From positions 14,687,971 through 14,751,970 of the forward strand of contig OZ038321.1 in the NCBI GenBank assembly GCA_964035795.1: a stretch of DNA of 64,000 nucleotides, in the 5' to 3' direction. Below are positions 15,201-26,718 of this stretch, piece by piece. This stretch comes from Pterobdella sp. o SKG-2022 (lineage: Eukaryota > Annelida > Clitellata > Hirudinida > Piscicolidae). Within the stretch, counting starts at the first letter, position 1; every line of letters begins with the position of its first letter. A program made the translations under genes and the position numbers. The notes under the pieces were generated by a model. That model ran no database searches. It saw only the letters and a program-made list of their open reading frames with translations, and had not been told where the DNA came from.

Positions 15201-16320
15201 AACATCCTGTATTCATAGCTGCAAGTCGCATCTATTTTAATTTCATGGTCAGGAAGAATAATTTAAATTATTAATTTCAATAAATAAAGTAAAACTAAAT
15301 TTTTCTAAAGCTATAGTATATACATTTATGAAGTTCAAAATTTGAAGGATTTTTGGTAAAATATTTTGCAAGTGGAAATTAAGACTTGGTGTCAATGAAT
15401 TTTATCAAGTGATGATTATTCCAATGTGTTCTTTTGGTAACAGTACAAAACTTTTTTGTCAATTGAAGAATTTCATCGCTTTTCTTTGGCCTAAACAACG
15501 TTTTTTTAAGCGTCTATTTTTTTTCTATAAAACTCAAAAAGTAGAAATAAATAAATTCGATTTAGAGAATCTTTAAATTTCATGACTTAAAAATTAAGGA
15601 TAACTTTAAATCAATGTGTAAGTTTTTGCAGATTCCCTTTCTTTATAATCGTATAACGGAGTTAATTTGTTGCGCAGATACCGAGTGATCCCGAAGTAGG
15701 AAGGATGCTTTTACAGGCCTGCAATAAGGTTTTTTTGCTAATATTGGTTTCATTATATTGTTTCTAACATATGAAAACTTGAACTATTGAATTGTTCTTA
15801 TGAAATTATTATTTAGATTTATTTTTATGCTAAAGCTCATTACACACTATTAGTTACATATTATTATTATTCAGTAAGCTACTTTGTAGTAGCCATGATG
15901 TTGAAAAGTAACATATAGTATGATTGCAACAGGTGAGTAGCATAAAGGAGGATGCTATGAAAGATGTTGTCAATTCAACCGCCAAGGTTAACATATGTTA
16001 TATTTACATTCTTTTAGTAGATGTCTTGCTTAACCCCCTTGCTACTATTATGAGATATCTCAGTGAATGTTTGGCAGCCAATGTAGTAAATGGAATAATA
16101 TAATCATGTTTATTGGTTTCAAAGATTTCTCAACTGAAATATTAAACATTTTTAAAAGCCGATATAAAATATGCTTTTTTTAAAATTTTTATTACACTTA
16201 TGATAATGGATGGGAGCTTAACAGCTGAACGTAAAACAGGACTTGCTCATGGTGATGTACCTCAGCAACTTGACCAAGACTCAGCTGAACATTGCGCAGA
16301 AGTTACATCAGCAAATTTAA
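9293..16320 (+). CDS. EIF3F: Eukaryotic translation initiation factor 3 subunit F (complete)
   Basis: Eleven coding exons join in frame to a 288-residue protein: 9293-9446, 9584-9654, 9895-9974, 10563-10620, 12662-12741, 13021-13112, 13861-13950, 14226-14281, 15678-15728, 15933-15986, 16240-16320. The start at 9293 (AAAATGGC) is preferred over the upstream ATG at 9272 because family N-termini do not carry the extra residues and its context is better. The MPN domain covers about residues 18-150: [17 protein letters not shown], then [30 protein letters not shown] and LVHEYYK. The loop after VGW reads YSTG, so the His-x-His of active JAMM metalloproteases is absent, as in the family. The C-terminal part includes LSSDMQQV, a helix with [13 protein letters not shown], and [16 protein letters not shown] before the stop. 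The length matches insect eIF3f and lacks the Pro/Ala-rich extension of mammals. It acts in the cytoplasm in the eIF3 complex at the 40S subunit. Six of its ten donors are GTT. Confidence 0.95.
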
Positions 16321-16406
16321 TTTCTTTATTTTTATTCAGAAATTTTAAAGCATTTTTTTATTATATTTTGTGAAATATGTGAAAATTTATTTGAAGTTTT
16401 TTTTTA

Positions 16407-16412
16407 AATAAA
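16407..16412 (+). promoter_or_regulatory. Candidate poly(A) signal of eIF3f
   Basis: AATAAA lies 87 nt past the eIF3f stop in an AT-rich 3' flank. Confidence 0.5.
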
Positions 16413-16559
16413 TTATTTCTGGAATTTTGAAGAATCTATATTGTTTTATTACATGGAATACAACCATTCAGTTTCTCAGTGCTTGAGTTCAACAACATGG
16501 AAATTTTGTAGAAATCTTGTAAAAATCAAGTTTTATTAATTAAAAAAAAATTTGCTATG

Positions 16560-17035
16560 CTAAACGACGTAAGCTGTACGTGGCCACGTATTCGATACGT
16601 TGATGGGCTGACAATTGCCACTTCTTCCACAAAGTGTTTTCGCTACGTTTAATTTGTTGGAAACAAATACCATCATCCACAAGCTGCACGCCTTCATGAA
16701 CCGATGCCTAAGAAATGTCTTGAAAATCAGGTGGCCAAAAGTTGTCTCTAAAGAAGAACTTTGGAACAAAAGTCACACTAGAGACGGAAATAAAAAAGCG
16801 GAAATGGAGATAGATAGATCATACACTGCGCAAGCCTGCAGCCAACATCAGTAGGCAGGCTCTGGACTGGAACCTATAGAAAAAAAGAAAAGTTGGCAGA
16901 CCTGGCGGAGAAGCATCGAGGCAGAAGCGATTGCTACTGGAATGACGTGGGCCGAGCTGAAAAGGACCAGCCAGAGCCGAGTACGTTGGAGGATTGTTGG
17001 TGCAGCTCTATGCTCCCAAGAATGCAAGAGAAAAA
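16560..17035 (+). mobile_element. Degenerate 3' end of a LINE reverse transcriptase ORF
   Basis: Two frames together give the familiar tail of an endonuclease/reverse-transcriptase LINE: LHAFMNRCLRNVLKIRWP, EELWNK, then HTLRKPAANISRQALDWN and a Gly/Arg-rich part with W-R-R/S motifs. In-frame stops and shifts show it is dead. It is less AT-rich than its surroundings, which makes it stand out. No target-site duplication was identified. Confidence 0.75.
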
Positions 17036-18110
17036 ACTAAAACTTGTTTGTTGGAATCATAAATAATCATGGCAGTGGTTACATTAAATTGTAAAGTTGA
17101 CCGAGGTTTTGTAATTGAGGGGCTGTTTGTCGTGCCATGTTGAGCTTTTGTGAGAGTTTTTCATGCGTTAATCTTCGTTAAAACTGTAACCGAGTTTAGT
17201 TATTAAATATTTATCTTTGAATAAGGTTCCACTTTTTTCAACTATCAACAAATCCAGACATACTCAGGTTTTTGAAAGCTCAACAGTTACAGTAGAATCT
17301 CATTGGTCTGATAATTAAAAATTAAGTGAAGCTTTAGTACGATTTGTCATATAAAAAATCGTCGTTTTGTTGTTTCATCCTAGGTTTATTGATATTTTAA
17401 CAGACTTAAAACTCTTTTTCAAAAAAAGATTTTTTTCAATAAACGCTTCTCGATAATTCGAATAAAATTATTTAATTCTAAACTCTAATATATTGTTAGT
17501 ACCTTTAGTTATTGAATATTTATGTTGAAAGCTTCAAAAATTTCAATTATTTAGAGTTTGTAAATAACTTGGCAATGTGACTTGTGAGTGATTGCACGGG
17601 GTAACGTGTTTTGCGAAAATTAAGAAAATTTCCAGTGATTCAATATAAGCACGGTTTTAAAACTTGAAGCATGCGTCATGCTCTGTATATAAAACTTCTT
17701 TGTATAGTGTTCTTTTATCAAGTTCACCTTTTTGTCTTAACAAGCATTCTATTGTTTGGCTTGGGGAACTTATTGGTAAATGCTTGTGACAATAAGCAAC
17801 TTAGTTGAATATATAAAAATCTAAATGCTTTTAAATCGTTTTAAAATTAGCTTTGAATTAATTCAAAAAGATCAATTTTTATTTCAACAAATGAAATGGT
17901 TAGCTTTTTTGAAATTTTTTAAATAAAATATTTTTTGGATAGTTAAGAATAATAGTTTTTACTAATTAATATGATAAGATGGCTCTTATAAACAGTTTTA
18001 TTATGAACGAATTCATATAATTGAAACAACAGTTAATATTTTAAGAGTGTAACGTTATTTTTCAAACTTAGTTTTTTCCAATTTTTTGTTCATTCACACC
18101 ATACTCTTAG

Positions 18111-21100
18111 GACTTCAAGAATCGAGTGGCTTTGAAGATTTTAGGTGAGATGGAGTTTCTGATAAAGCTTTTAAAACAAAATCGGTTTAAAATAATTAAA
18201 TTTTAAACCTCGTATTTGATATTCACAGGGCTCTTCCTGCTTTTAACTTGTAGCAGAGCTGTTGTGACACCTGCAGGTATTTTCATTATTTCTATCTTTC
18301 TATCAAACCTTTTATTTAAAACTTGTTGAAGGTAAATAAATCATTAATATTAGTGCCTGTGACGCCTATTGGCGCATAGGGCAGCAACAAAGTGTTCACT
18401 CATTCAAATAAATTATATAGTTATGAAAAAACCACTTTTGATGAAATCATCAGACTATCAAAAATTAAAATATGTACCAGACAAACAATAACTTTGGCCA
18501 AGAACAATACCAAATAGAAAGCGTAAAAAGATTTTTTTTAATATAAATTAACAAACCTTTGTAAAGAACAAGGAAAATATAAACTAGAAAAACTGCAAAG
18601 ATATAGACGACCGAGTAATGAAAGTTTGCCTTTTTATGGAATCAAAAATCTTTTGAAAAATATAAAGCAAAAGCCTAACTACAGAAGACCAAATAATAAC
18701 CTTTAAAAAAAAGTAGTTTGCAATAGAATTGATAAATTATTTGAAAAAAAAAGATAGAGTGTTTTGAAGGATCGCAAAACTTCTCAACAAACCAATATTT
18801 TTTAACTGAAAAACGGTAAAGCAAGGCATGATAAAGTAACAGCTGAAATGCTGAAAAGGTGTGCAGAAATCCTGGCTCCAAAGAAAGAACTTTTTCTTAA
18901 ATTTTTTGAATATTTTGAAAAACTGTGAAATATAAAAAAATAGAGCTTAAAATATCCTTTCGAAAACCTCATAAGCCAAAAAGTGTTGAAAGCCTAAAAC
19001 CAATAAAATTGTTTACCACAACGCGAGTTTTTTTTCAAAATGATACAAGAAAAAACTAGGAAAAATTATAAAGTTTTGCCACCATAACAACCAGTTTATC
19101 AGACAAACAGATCAACAGCAGAAAACCTCTACACATTGAAGGCTTTGCAAACTCAATGGGAAGACTTCAGGCGCAAGCATTTCTATTCAAACGTAGCTAT
19201 GTTTTAGGCATGAAATATTATTTAAAAAACTTAGAAATCTTGAGAGGTAATTTTAACAAGAACGGAATCAAAATGATACAATACCATTTAGTTTCTGCAA
19301 AGACATGTGTAAAAGTCGTGAATGATTGGGGAAACACACTGAAAATCATTGTAAGAGTGCCACAGGGAGACTTCCTTCCAACAATATTATTTGCTATTTA
19401 GCTGATTAACAGCCACCGAAACATCTTAAAATTTAATTTTCAACAATATATCTGGAGAAAATTACGCATATGACCAGAGTATTATACGAACGATGATGGC
19501 GCTATGAAGGTTATTCAAAAGAATATAGAAAATTTATACGTTAAATTTAGACGTAGAGCGAACAAAGCAAAACAAAAAAATTCGATATAACAAAGCTAAA
19601 TAAAATGAAAATATTTAGAACTAAATGGACAATAAAATATATATTAAAGAAATAATTCTAAAAATATATGGCAGCCTTCTATTATCATAAAACGTTAACA
19701 TCAAAAAGTAATGAGTTGAACAACATAAAATATAAAATCTATATTAGACCAATTTTAATACACAATTGGCAAACTTGGAGCTCTTATTGTCATTTAAAAA
19801 TCACAGCTGCTTTTGAAAAATATAGAAAAAATAAAAAAAAAATGAAAACCACTCAGGCCATATTCTTGCAAGTCAAATCTATAAATAGCGATAGAGCTTT
19901 GAAATGCACTCAATGGTTAAATAAAGATAGTCTAGGCATAAATTTTGTCATAAAAACTGAAAAAGTTTTAAAAGACATAGGTTTGGCAAGCCAAGAGAAA
20001 ACCGAAAAAAAGGCACAATGAAGAGAAGAATAAATAGACCTGAAGTCGAGTTAGCACTTGACTGACGCCTCTCTTACAACACAAGACAATTTATTTTTGA
20101 AAAAAGTACTAAATATTTTAAGAAATAAATAAACTGTTTGTATATTTCAATTTGTGGTTTCTCAATGAAACAAATAGGCTTTTACAGACAAGATAAAAAC
20201 ACTTTATTAATTAGAGTAACTAACGATAAACATAAAAGCTCGAGCACGAATCAGTCAAAATTATATCATCGCCTAGGAAATTTCAACGCTCATATATATA
20301 GGTGCACGGTCACTCCTTACGAGCATGCTCGGGTTCAGTACACACATTTATACCTAATGGAAAATTGTCCAAAAAGCCTCTACACATTATTAACTGAAAA
20401 TTACCGACAACAAATAAGGGAAAGAATAAGTGATTTCATAATTATACCTACCTACTCATTAGCTTCCTTTTTAATTTACAAAAACTGGGTTTGTTTTATA
20501 ACATATTACTTATAAATATACTATTTGAAAAGTGAAGATGTTCAATTTTGATTTTTTCATTTTGGTTTTTTTATTCTTTAATTCAATGAGTACTGGCCTG
20601 ATATTTAGCATTGAGCTTCAAAATATATTGAAATATATTAAAAAATATTAAGAATTATTTTAATTATCATTATAAAGAGCCAAATACTTATAAATATTTA
20701 TAAATGGATATTGGAAACTAAAACTCAATAAGGATATAGAAAATATATAGAAAATCTTTGTCTGATTAAAAAATTTGAAATTTTAACGTTTTTTTATGAT
20801 TAACCTTTTAGAGGCTAATTGTACACAAAATAAAGGTACGCAGTAAGCTCAGGTATAATAAACGTTAAATCAGTTTAGGGTATTGAAGCAATTAAATAAC
20901 ATTCTTCAATCTTTAAATGTTCGAGAATAAAACGGCTAAAAATACATTTCATAATAGAATATAAATTTTTCAGAAAAAATAAATCAACTTCTAAATACAA
21001 TAGCAATTTCACGACATTTTTATAAAGGCTCAATCATAACTGATTAAGTATTATTATTTCTATTAAATCATCATTTTTGAATGTTTCACCATATATATAA

Positions 21101-24100
21101 TAATTTGAATGATAATAATAATTGAATAATCACTTTATAAATTCAAACCTATTCGCAGTACCGCCTACTCTCCCCTTGGAAGGTAACGGGTATAGAGTGT
21201 TCACACCACCCAAGCCAAGTATTGTGCCTGATTTGAATTCGTGTGACATTGTTAGTGTTGAAAAATCTCAAAGTCATCAATTTAACTTAATAAATTTCGT
21301 TTACAACATCCTAAAAAAAATTTTAAAGCTTTTCTGTCCTATTTTTAACATTTACTTTTTAATTGTCAATAATATATTTATATAAATCTTTTTTAAAATC
21401 ATCAATATACATTTAAACCACATTGAAGTTTAAATGCAAAGCTGACGAGGTATGTTACCGTGCTGAAGGAGCTAGACCCTATTGCAGGCCAAAAGATGGT
21501 ATGTCTATTTGATATCTTAATTGAAAACTTCGAAGTAAATCAAGGAATTTTATATTTTTTCATCTATGGCATTTAAAACAATGAAGTTAAAATTTCAAAA
21601 AAATTTTGCTTAAACGTTAATTTAGTCATAAAAATAACTAATGGTATTTTTTTCAAACATGAGATGTGTGTGCTCCTATCAAATGCCGACTTGACTGCAA
21701 ATATGGTTTGAAGAAAGATTCTGAAGGATGTCCCGAATGTGCCTGCTTAGATCCTTGCAAAGTAAAACTATTAATTTTTTTTTCTATAGAAAGTTTATAT
21801 AAGGAATCCCAATTGTCTTCTATATATACGAAGCTTGATGCCGCCAAGTTGCATTGAAAATTCTCATGAGTTTTATATATCAAATTTAAAAAACTTTTCC
21901 CGTTTTTGATTTATTAATACTTCTAAAGGGTGTAACATGCACGGAAGGATTTGAATGCTTACCCGATAAATTCAACGGCAGGCTTATGGGTGTTTGCTAC
22001 CCGATCAGTGGTGAGTAATCAATTTCAATATTTATGTTACACCTTATTGAAATAAGTAAATTTTAGAGTTTTTGGAATGAGTAAAATTTTTAAACTGCTA
22101 GAGAATAAAATTTCATGGTCCCTCAACATGTTCAACCCTTGACAACGTGTGCTAATGCAGATTGTATATTTCTTCCATGCTCCTTGGATTGTGATTGGGG
22201 TTTCACGAAAGATTCCTTTGGCTGCCCCGTTTGTGCCTGTTACGATCCTTGCCACGTAAGATCCAGTCACTTTGAAATGTAGATTAGTATAGAGGTTACA
22301 TGTAGTTTAACTTGTATAAAAGTAATACACAGACGAACGTGTTCATAAAGTAATAATTTTATTTGCTAAGCTATAAATTATAAGCTAAAAGTTTTCTAGT
22401 TTTTTTTGATTGTTGTAAATAGTTTTACTGACTGGTTGAATTTCGAACCTTAAAACTTTTAAAAAAAGCTTTCAAGCTAGAAAGATTATGATGGGACTAC
22501 AAAATAAATATTAACAAACATCAAAAAATGAATAAGCATTAAACGTGAGAACTTCCCGCACAAAGGAGGTTGATTGCGGGTCAAATGAATGTAAAAGAAT
22601 TTATAATGCTATCGAAGATGTCTACGAAGCTCAATGCCCAAAAAGTTTTTTTTTACTCTTCTATCAAAGATTTAGATTCAATTTAAATGAAATTTTAATT
22701 TTATATATAATTAATGCCTGCTGGTACGTTATGAATTATTTGATTAATACAATATAAGGTGAAGATGTATGCAAAACTGAAAAGTGCTACAAGTGGTGTG
22801 GTATCAAGAGGTTTAAAAACAACCACGAAGATGAAAAACTGTGTGCATCCTGTAACTGTCTCCAACCCTGCATGGTTTGGTGCAAGTTTTAATAAATCTT
22901 TTCTCAATTTATTTCAAAACTAAATATTTATATAGGATTTGGACTGCGAAGAAGGAGAGGTATGTAACATGGAAACAAAAAGTTTTTGCCAAGATGGAGA
23001 TATATGCTACAATTATCAAGTGCCGTTCTGTGATTCCATTTACACAAGAAGCACTGCAAACAATGAAACTCCAGGGCTTCGCACAACTTATCCACCCACA
23101 GACAAGCCAACATTCCCCATACTAATCTTCACCACCAATAATTATGGTTGGAAGTTTATACAGTTTTGTAGACTTTCAAACATTGTAAGCAGTGTATATG
23201 CCCTATAAATTTGTCAATATTCTTATCTTATTTTCTGCATTCCATTTTTAAATTAATTTAATTAAAAATTAATAATTTAAAAAATCATCTTAGGCTACAC
23301 CAAGAATAAATATATCGGTTTTAATTGTTTCAATGGCTATGCAAGGTCGGGAGAGGAGTGCGAAAACCCTTGTAATGTTAGTTTCAACATTATGCATAAT
23401 TCAGCCTATTATCTCTTTTAATTCATAAATTAATTTTTGATAGAAATATGAAAATGAATGACTGGGCAAACTTAATTGAATGATTGATTTAATGTTACTA
23501 TTTCATTTATCACTATTAAACCTTAGTGAAAGAAAAATTACGATTTATTAACTGTTAATCTCATCCTTACAACAGAAATGCCTCGATTATGAGCACTGCG
23601 TTATAAACTCCAACCACAAGCTCACTTGTGAAGGTGATTCAAGCTAGTTTTTGTTCCAATAAAATTTGGAAAGATATTCTTATTAATTCACATTTTGAAG
23701 GCTAGTTATCCACAAAATCTTTACGATTGTTTGAAAGTATTTTTTTTAATTTTTGATCAAAAAAATCAAATTGTACATTACACGCATTGTTCAGCTTGTG
23801 AAATCATAAGGTGCCCAGAATCTTGTAAGTTTGGCTGCATTAAAGATGAGAACGGCTGCAACACCGGCCAATGTGAAACCGATGCTTGTGCTAACATTGT
23901 TGGTGAAATATTGTAGATTTCCAATATTATTTTAATTAAAAACTAAAAAACTGATTGAAATTTATTATTTTTTAGCTTATAAAAATATAAAAAAAGAAAT
24001 CAATAAAATTTGAGCGTTAAACATAGTTTTATGGTGGTAACTAACTTTAATCCACAACCATTGCTTAATTTGTTTGATTGATCAGAGTTTTAATTTTTCG

Positions 24101-26224
24101 TTCAAAAATTTATTTCATTTTTTTCATTTATTCAAATGACAGACTCCAATTTTGATGTTAAAATGGCTTTAAAACAACTTAACATTCAGGAATGCTCGAA
24201 GGACACCTTTTGCGTCCCGACTCACTATTCAAAAGACTCCTATAGACATTTGAGAACTCATATGTGCATTCGTTAGAATTACTTGTTTTCATTTTTCCAT
24301 TTCCTTGGTTTAACGTTTTTATAATAATTTTTTAGCAAAGGGGCTGAAAGCTTGTACAGCCATTTCAAATCACGTTTCGCATTTTGATTGTGATGGAAAC
24401 GGCGGTTTCAAGGTTGTCCAATTAATTGGAAAAGACCTTATTTGTGTTGATTCATTTGGAAGACTAAAAGGAAAAGGATATGACTGTTGTGAGTTCAAAT
24501 CATTTTAAAAATGATGTTACTGATATATAAATATTTTATTAATATTCAACAGTAAAACTTCAAATTATGAGGATTTATAAAACACTTAATTTGAAGTTTT
24601 ACTTGGTAAAATTCAAGTTTACAAAAAAACAAGATGTCTCAAAAAAACTATTTCATTATATGGAAATAAAATTTAGTTGACGAAAGTATTGAATTGTTTT
24701 TTAGACAAGAATGGTATCGTTAAATTGACTGTCTCGATAGAAAACTACATCATAAATGATGCTTTTAAAAAGTATGATTTATTATAAGTTTTTACATTAA
24801 ATATAACCCAAAGAAGGTTTTTTGTTTTATATTATCATTTTGTTCAAATGGAGAAAAAGCAATTTATCGCAAATAAAATTTTAATTTATCAAAATACTCT
24901 AGAGGTTTGAGTAGCAGTCTGGCACGTTATTATCTGTTATCAGAAAATGAAGTGGTGGTATCACAGCCATTCATTTCCACAATTCATTCAGTATGTTTTA
25001 TTAATTTTATCTTTAAATGCTGTTGGTAACTGTATAAGCTTATAGGGAACCAACTGGTCTCAGTTGCTTGTTTTTGTGCTTGACAGTTGAAACTAAAATT
25101 GAAGCTTTTAAATGAATTTTTTTTTCAAATTGTCCAAACTTCAAAATTTTTTATTTTTTTCGAAAAAGTTTTTCAGCGTGTTTGAGCAACTTTTTTATTT
25201 AAATGTTTTTAAACTAAGAAGTCCAAAGTCGAAGTTTTACTGCTGGCTAACAACAAGGTACCACTACAACTTTTGCGCGATTTGACAGTTTTTCGCCCTG
25301 TGAGTTATTTTTTTTTTCAAATTTCTATAAATCATACGTTGAATAATCTAAATAGTCGTCGAGAAAACGTCTTAATGTTTTAAAAAATGTTATTTTTTCT
25401 ATACAATGAAGCCCATACAGGCGTATGGACAACCTCAAATTCTCTTTTACGAAGTTTACTTTTTAGAGAAAAACTTCGTGAAAAAAGACTTGAAGTGGGA
25501 CATCTGCATAGCGTCGGCAGTTGTGATGGTATGTTAACCCATTATGTGCTATTAAAGCTAATTGGAAAATTGATGTTTTTTCATTATGAGTTGTCTCACT
25601 GGTCTTCAAAAATCATCATTTGAAAATTTCACACTTTTTTCTAATAAAGATTCGAGTCCTACTAATGGGATGTTCGGAGAAAAGATATAATTTCGTCGGA
25701 ATAAAAAAATTTAGAGCTAATTATTAATTTTAATTTTTGTTAAAGTAATAAACATATGATACTTTTAAATAAAAAAAAGAAAAAATATGATTATAAAGCT
25801 ATTCTAACGATATTTAAATCACCATATACTTGATTTGATTCTATTGACTATGTAAAATACGACCCAACAGTCTATTTCTTAGCCATATGAGCTTACAAAC
25901 TGAAATAAATAATAGAAATGTTTTATTGAAATTACATTGAATTACGTTTACAGGTAGCAATTTTTTTTGTCATTCTTGCTGCAATGGTTATATTGGCGAA
26001 AAATTATAAGAAAAGAAGCTTTCGAAAAAATTGGGTCTCTGCCATAGTTTCAGAAGAAAAGGTTCTAGATTAAACCCGTGAATAGAACATTTTATAGAGA
26101 ATACATATAGTAAAAATTATCAATAAGTTTGCATTATAATTTTTTACATTCACTTCATACCCTTTAGCCGAAAGATTCGCTCTTCACTGTGGACAAGAAA
26201 ATGAGTGGTTACACCGAGATTTAA
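18111..26224 (+). CDS. Antistasin-repeat, thyroglobulin-1-like, EpCAM-like type I membrane protein
   Basis: Twenty-one exons join in frame to at least 637 residues: 18111-18144, 18229-18276, 21159-21250, 21429-21498, 21664-21761, 21929-22010, 22161-22255, 22566-22644, 22759-22874, 22936-23146, 23294-23376, 23576-23633, 23795-23898, 24190-24271, 24336-24488, 24705-24771, 24903-24990, 25219-25299, 25421-25528, 25954-26061, 26168-26224. Signal core: LKILGLFLLLLTCSRA. Modules of about 25 residues (C-x3-5-C-x5-C-spaced, follistatin-N-like) alternate with antistasin modules, e.g. APIKCRLDCKYG...GCPECAC, FLPCSLDCDWGF...GCPVCAC, and EIIRCPESCKFGC...GCNTGQC; one at 22759-22874 is divergent. A Pro/Thr linker lies in 22936-23146. 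Exon 24336-24488 is a thyroglobulin type-1-like module (HFDCDGNGGFKVVQ, LICVDSFG). Then comes a Cys-free region like the EpCAM/TROP2 juxtamembrane domain, a TM helix (ICIASAVVMVAIFFVILAA, then VILAKNYKKR) and a tail ending MSGYTEI. The start codon is not in these exons. Protease-inhibitor or adhesion roles are inference. Confidence 0.85.
18560..20075 (+). mobile_element. Degenerate LINE with reverse-transcriptase remnants inside an intron
   Basis: Broken frames keep the order of an RT domain: ITAEMLKRCAEIL near 18840, SLKPIKL near 18990, NRSTAENLYTLKALQTQWED near 19110, VRVPQGDFLPTILFAI at 19350-19400, a worn YxDD (YTNDD) near 19480, IYIRPILIHNWQTWSSY at 19740-19790, and the C-terminal KVLKDIGL motif near 19970. 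Many stops show it is inactive. It lies in the 2.9-kb intron between the signal-peptide exon and the next exon of the antistasin/EpCAM-like gene. Confidence 0.7.
20138..20515 (+). pseudogene. LINE C-terminal (post-RT) fragment
   Basis: An open frame of 125 codons resembles the end of jockey-like LINE ORF2: LYHRLGNFNAHIYR matches the usual RTGH-RLNAH-R stretch, and HLYLMENCPKSLYTLL matches the following H-L-x3-CP-x-Y motif. The zinc-ligand cysteines between them are lost. It may be a separate insertion from the LINE just upstream. Confidence 0.5.
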
Positions 26225-26472
26225 ACCTGAATTTCGAAGACAACTTTCAAACATGATAGAACTTTTACATTAGAACTTGAAACTTTTTAGCATTTTATGA
26301 AAACTCAACATTTAGTTAAAGTAGTGATAATCCTTTTTAGTTATATTTTGGAATTTTTAACCCATATCTTGTTTCGACTACTATTTGCAACCTTGATGAT
26401 TATTGTATTATGTTTTAACTATTTATTAACACTTATAACCCAAATCTGTTAGTGGTTTCAGTTTGGAACTTC

Positions 26473-26478
26473 AATAAA
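26473..26478 (+). promoter_or_regulatory. Candidate poly(A) signal of the antistasin/EpCAM-like gene
   Basis: AATAAA about 250 nt past the stop at 26224, followed by a T-rich stretch. Confidence 0.5.
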
Positions 26479-26629
26479 TAATTTTTTTGCAACTTTATCA
26501 GCGAAAATAAGTTATTCTTTACCTATCTTCATCATAAAATGTATGAGCCTGAAGAGGGTTTGGAAAATTTTTTTCTAAACTTCTTCAACTTCAATTTATA
26601 AAGTGAGGTAAGCAACACAGCTTTTATTA

Positions 26630-26718
26630 ATCTAAATCCCGAAGCTTTTCGTAATTCTAACTTACATTATTCACTTGATAATGTAAGTTAGACTTACGAA
26701 AAGCTCCGGGATTTAGAT
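26630..26718. repeat. Near-perfect hairpin element, copy 2
   Basis: 41-nt arms (26630-26670 and 26678-26718) match at 39 positions with a 7-nt loop TCACTTG. The arm contains GCTTTTCGTAA and CTTACATTA, as in the hairpin at 8340-8401. Such tight fold-backs fit a MITE remnant or an RNA hairpin locus. Confidence 0.75.

Larger units (their letters stand above)
16321..18110. other. Gap between eIF3f and the antistasin/EpCAM-like gene
   Basis: Apart from the LINE tail at 16560-17035, I see no gene. The missing first exon of the downstream gene may lie here; one candidate is an ATG ending exactly at a GTTAGC donor at 17896-17898. Confidence 0.4.

Noticed and set aside
14934..15218. 94-codon plus-strand open frame
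   Set aside because: No domain and no splice support; it lies inside an eIF3f intron over a probable decayed element. Kept only as a finding about the island.
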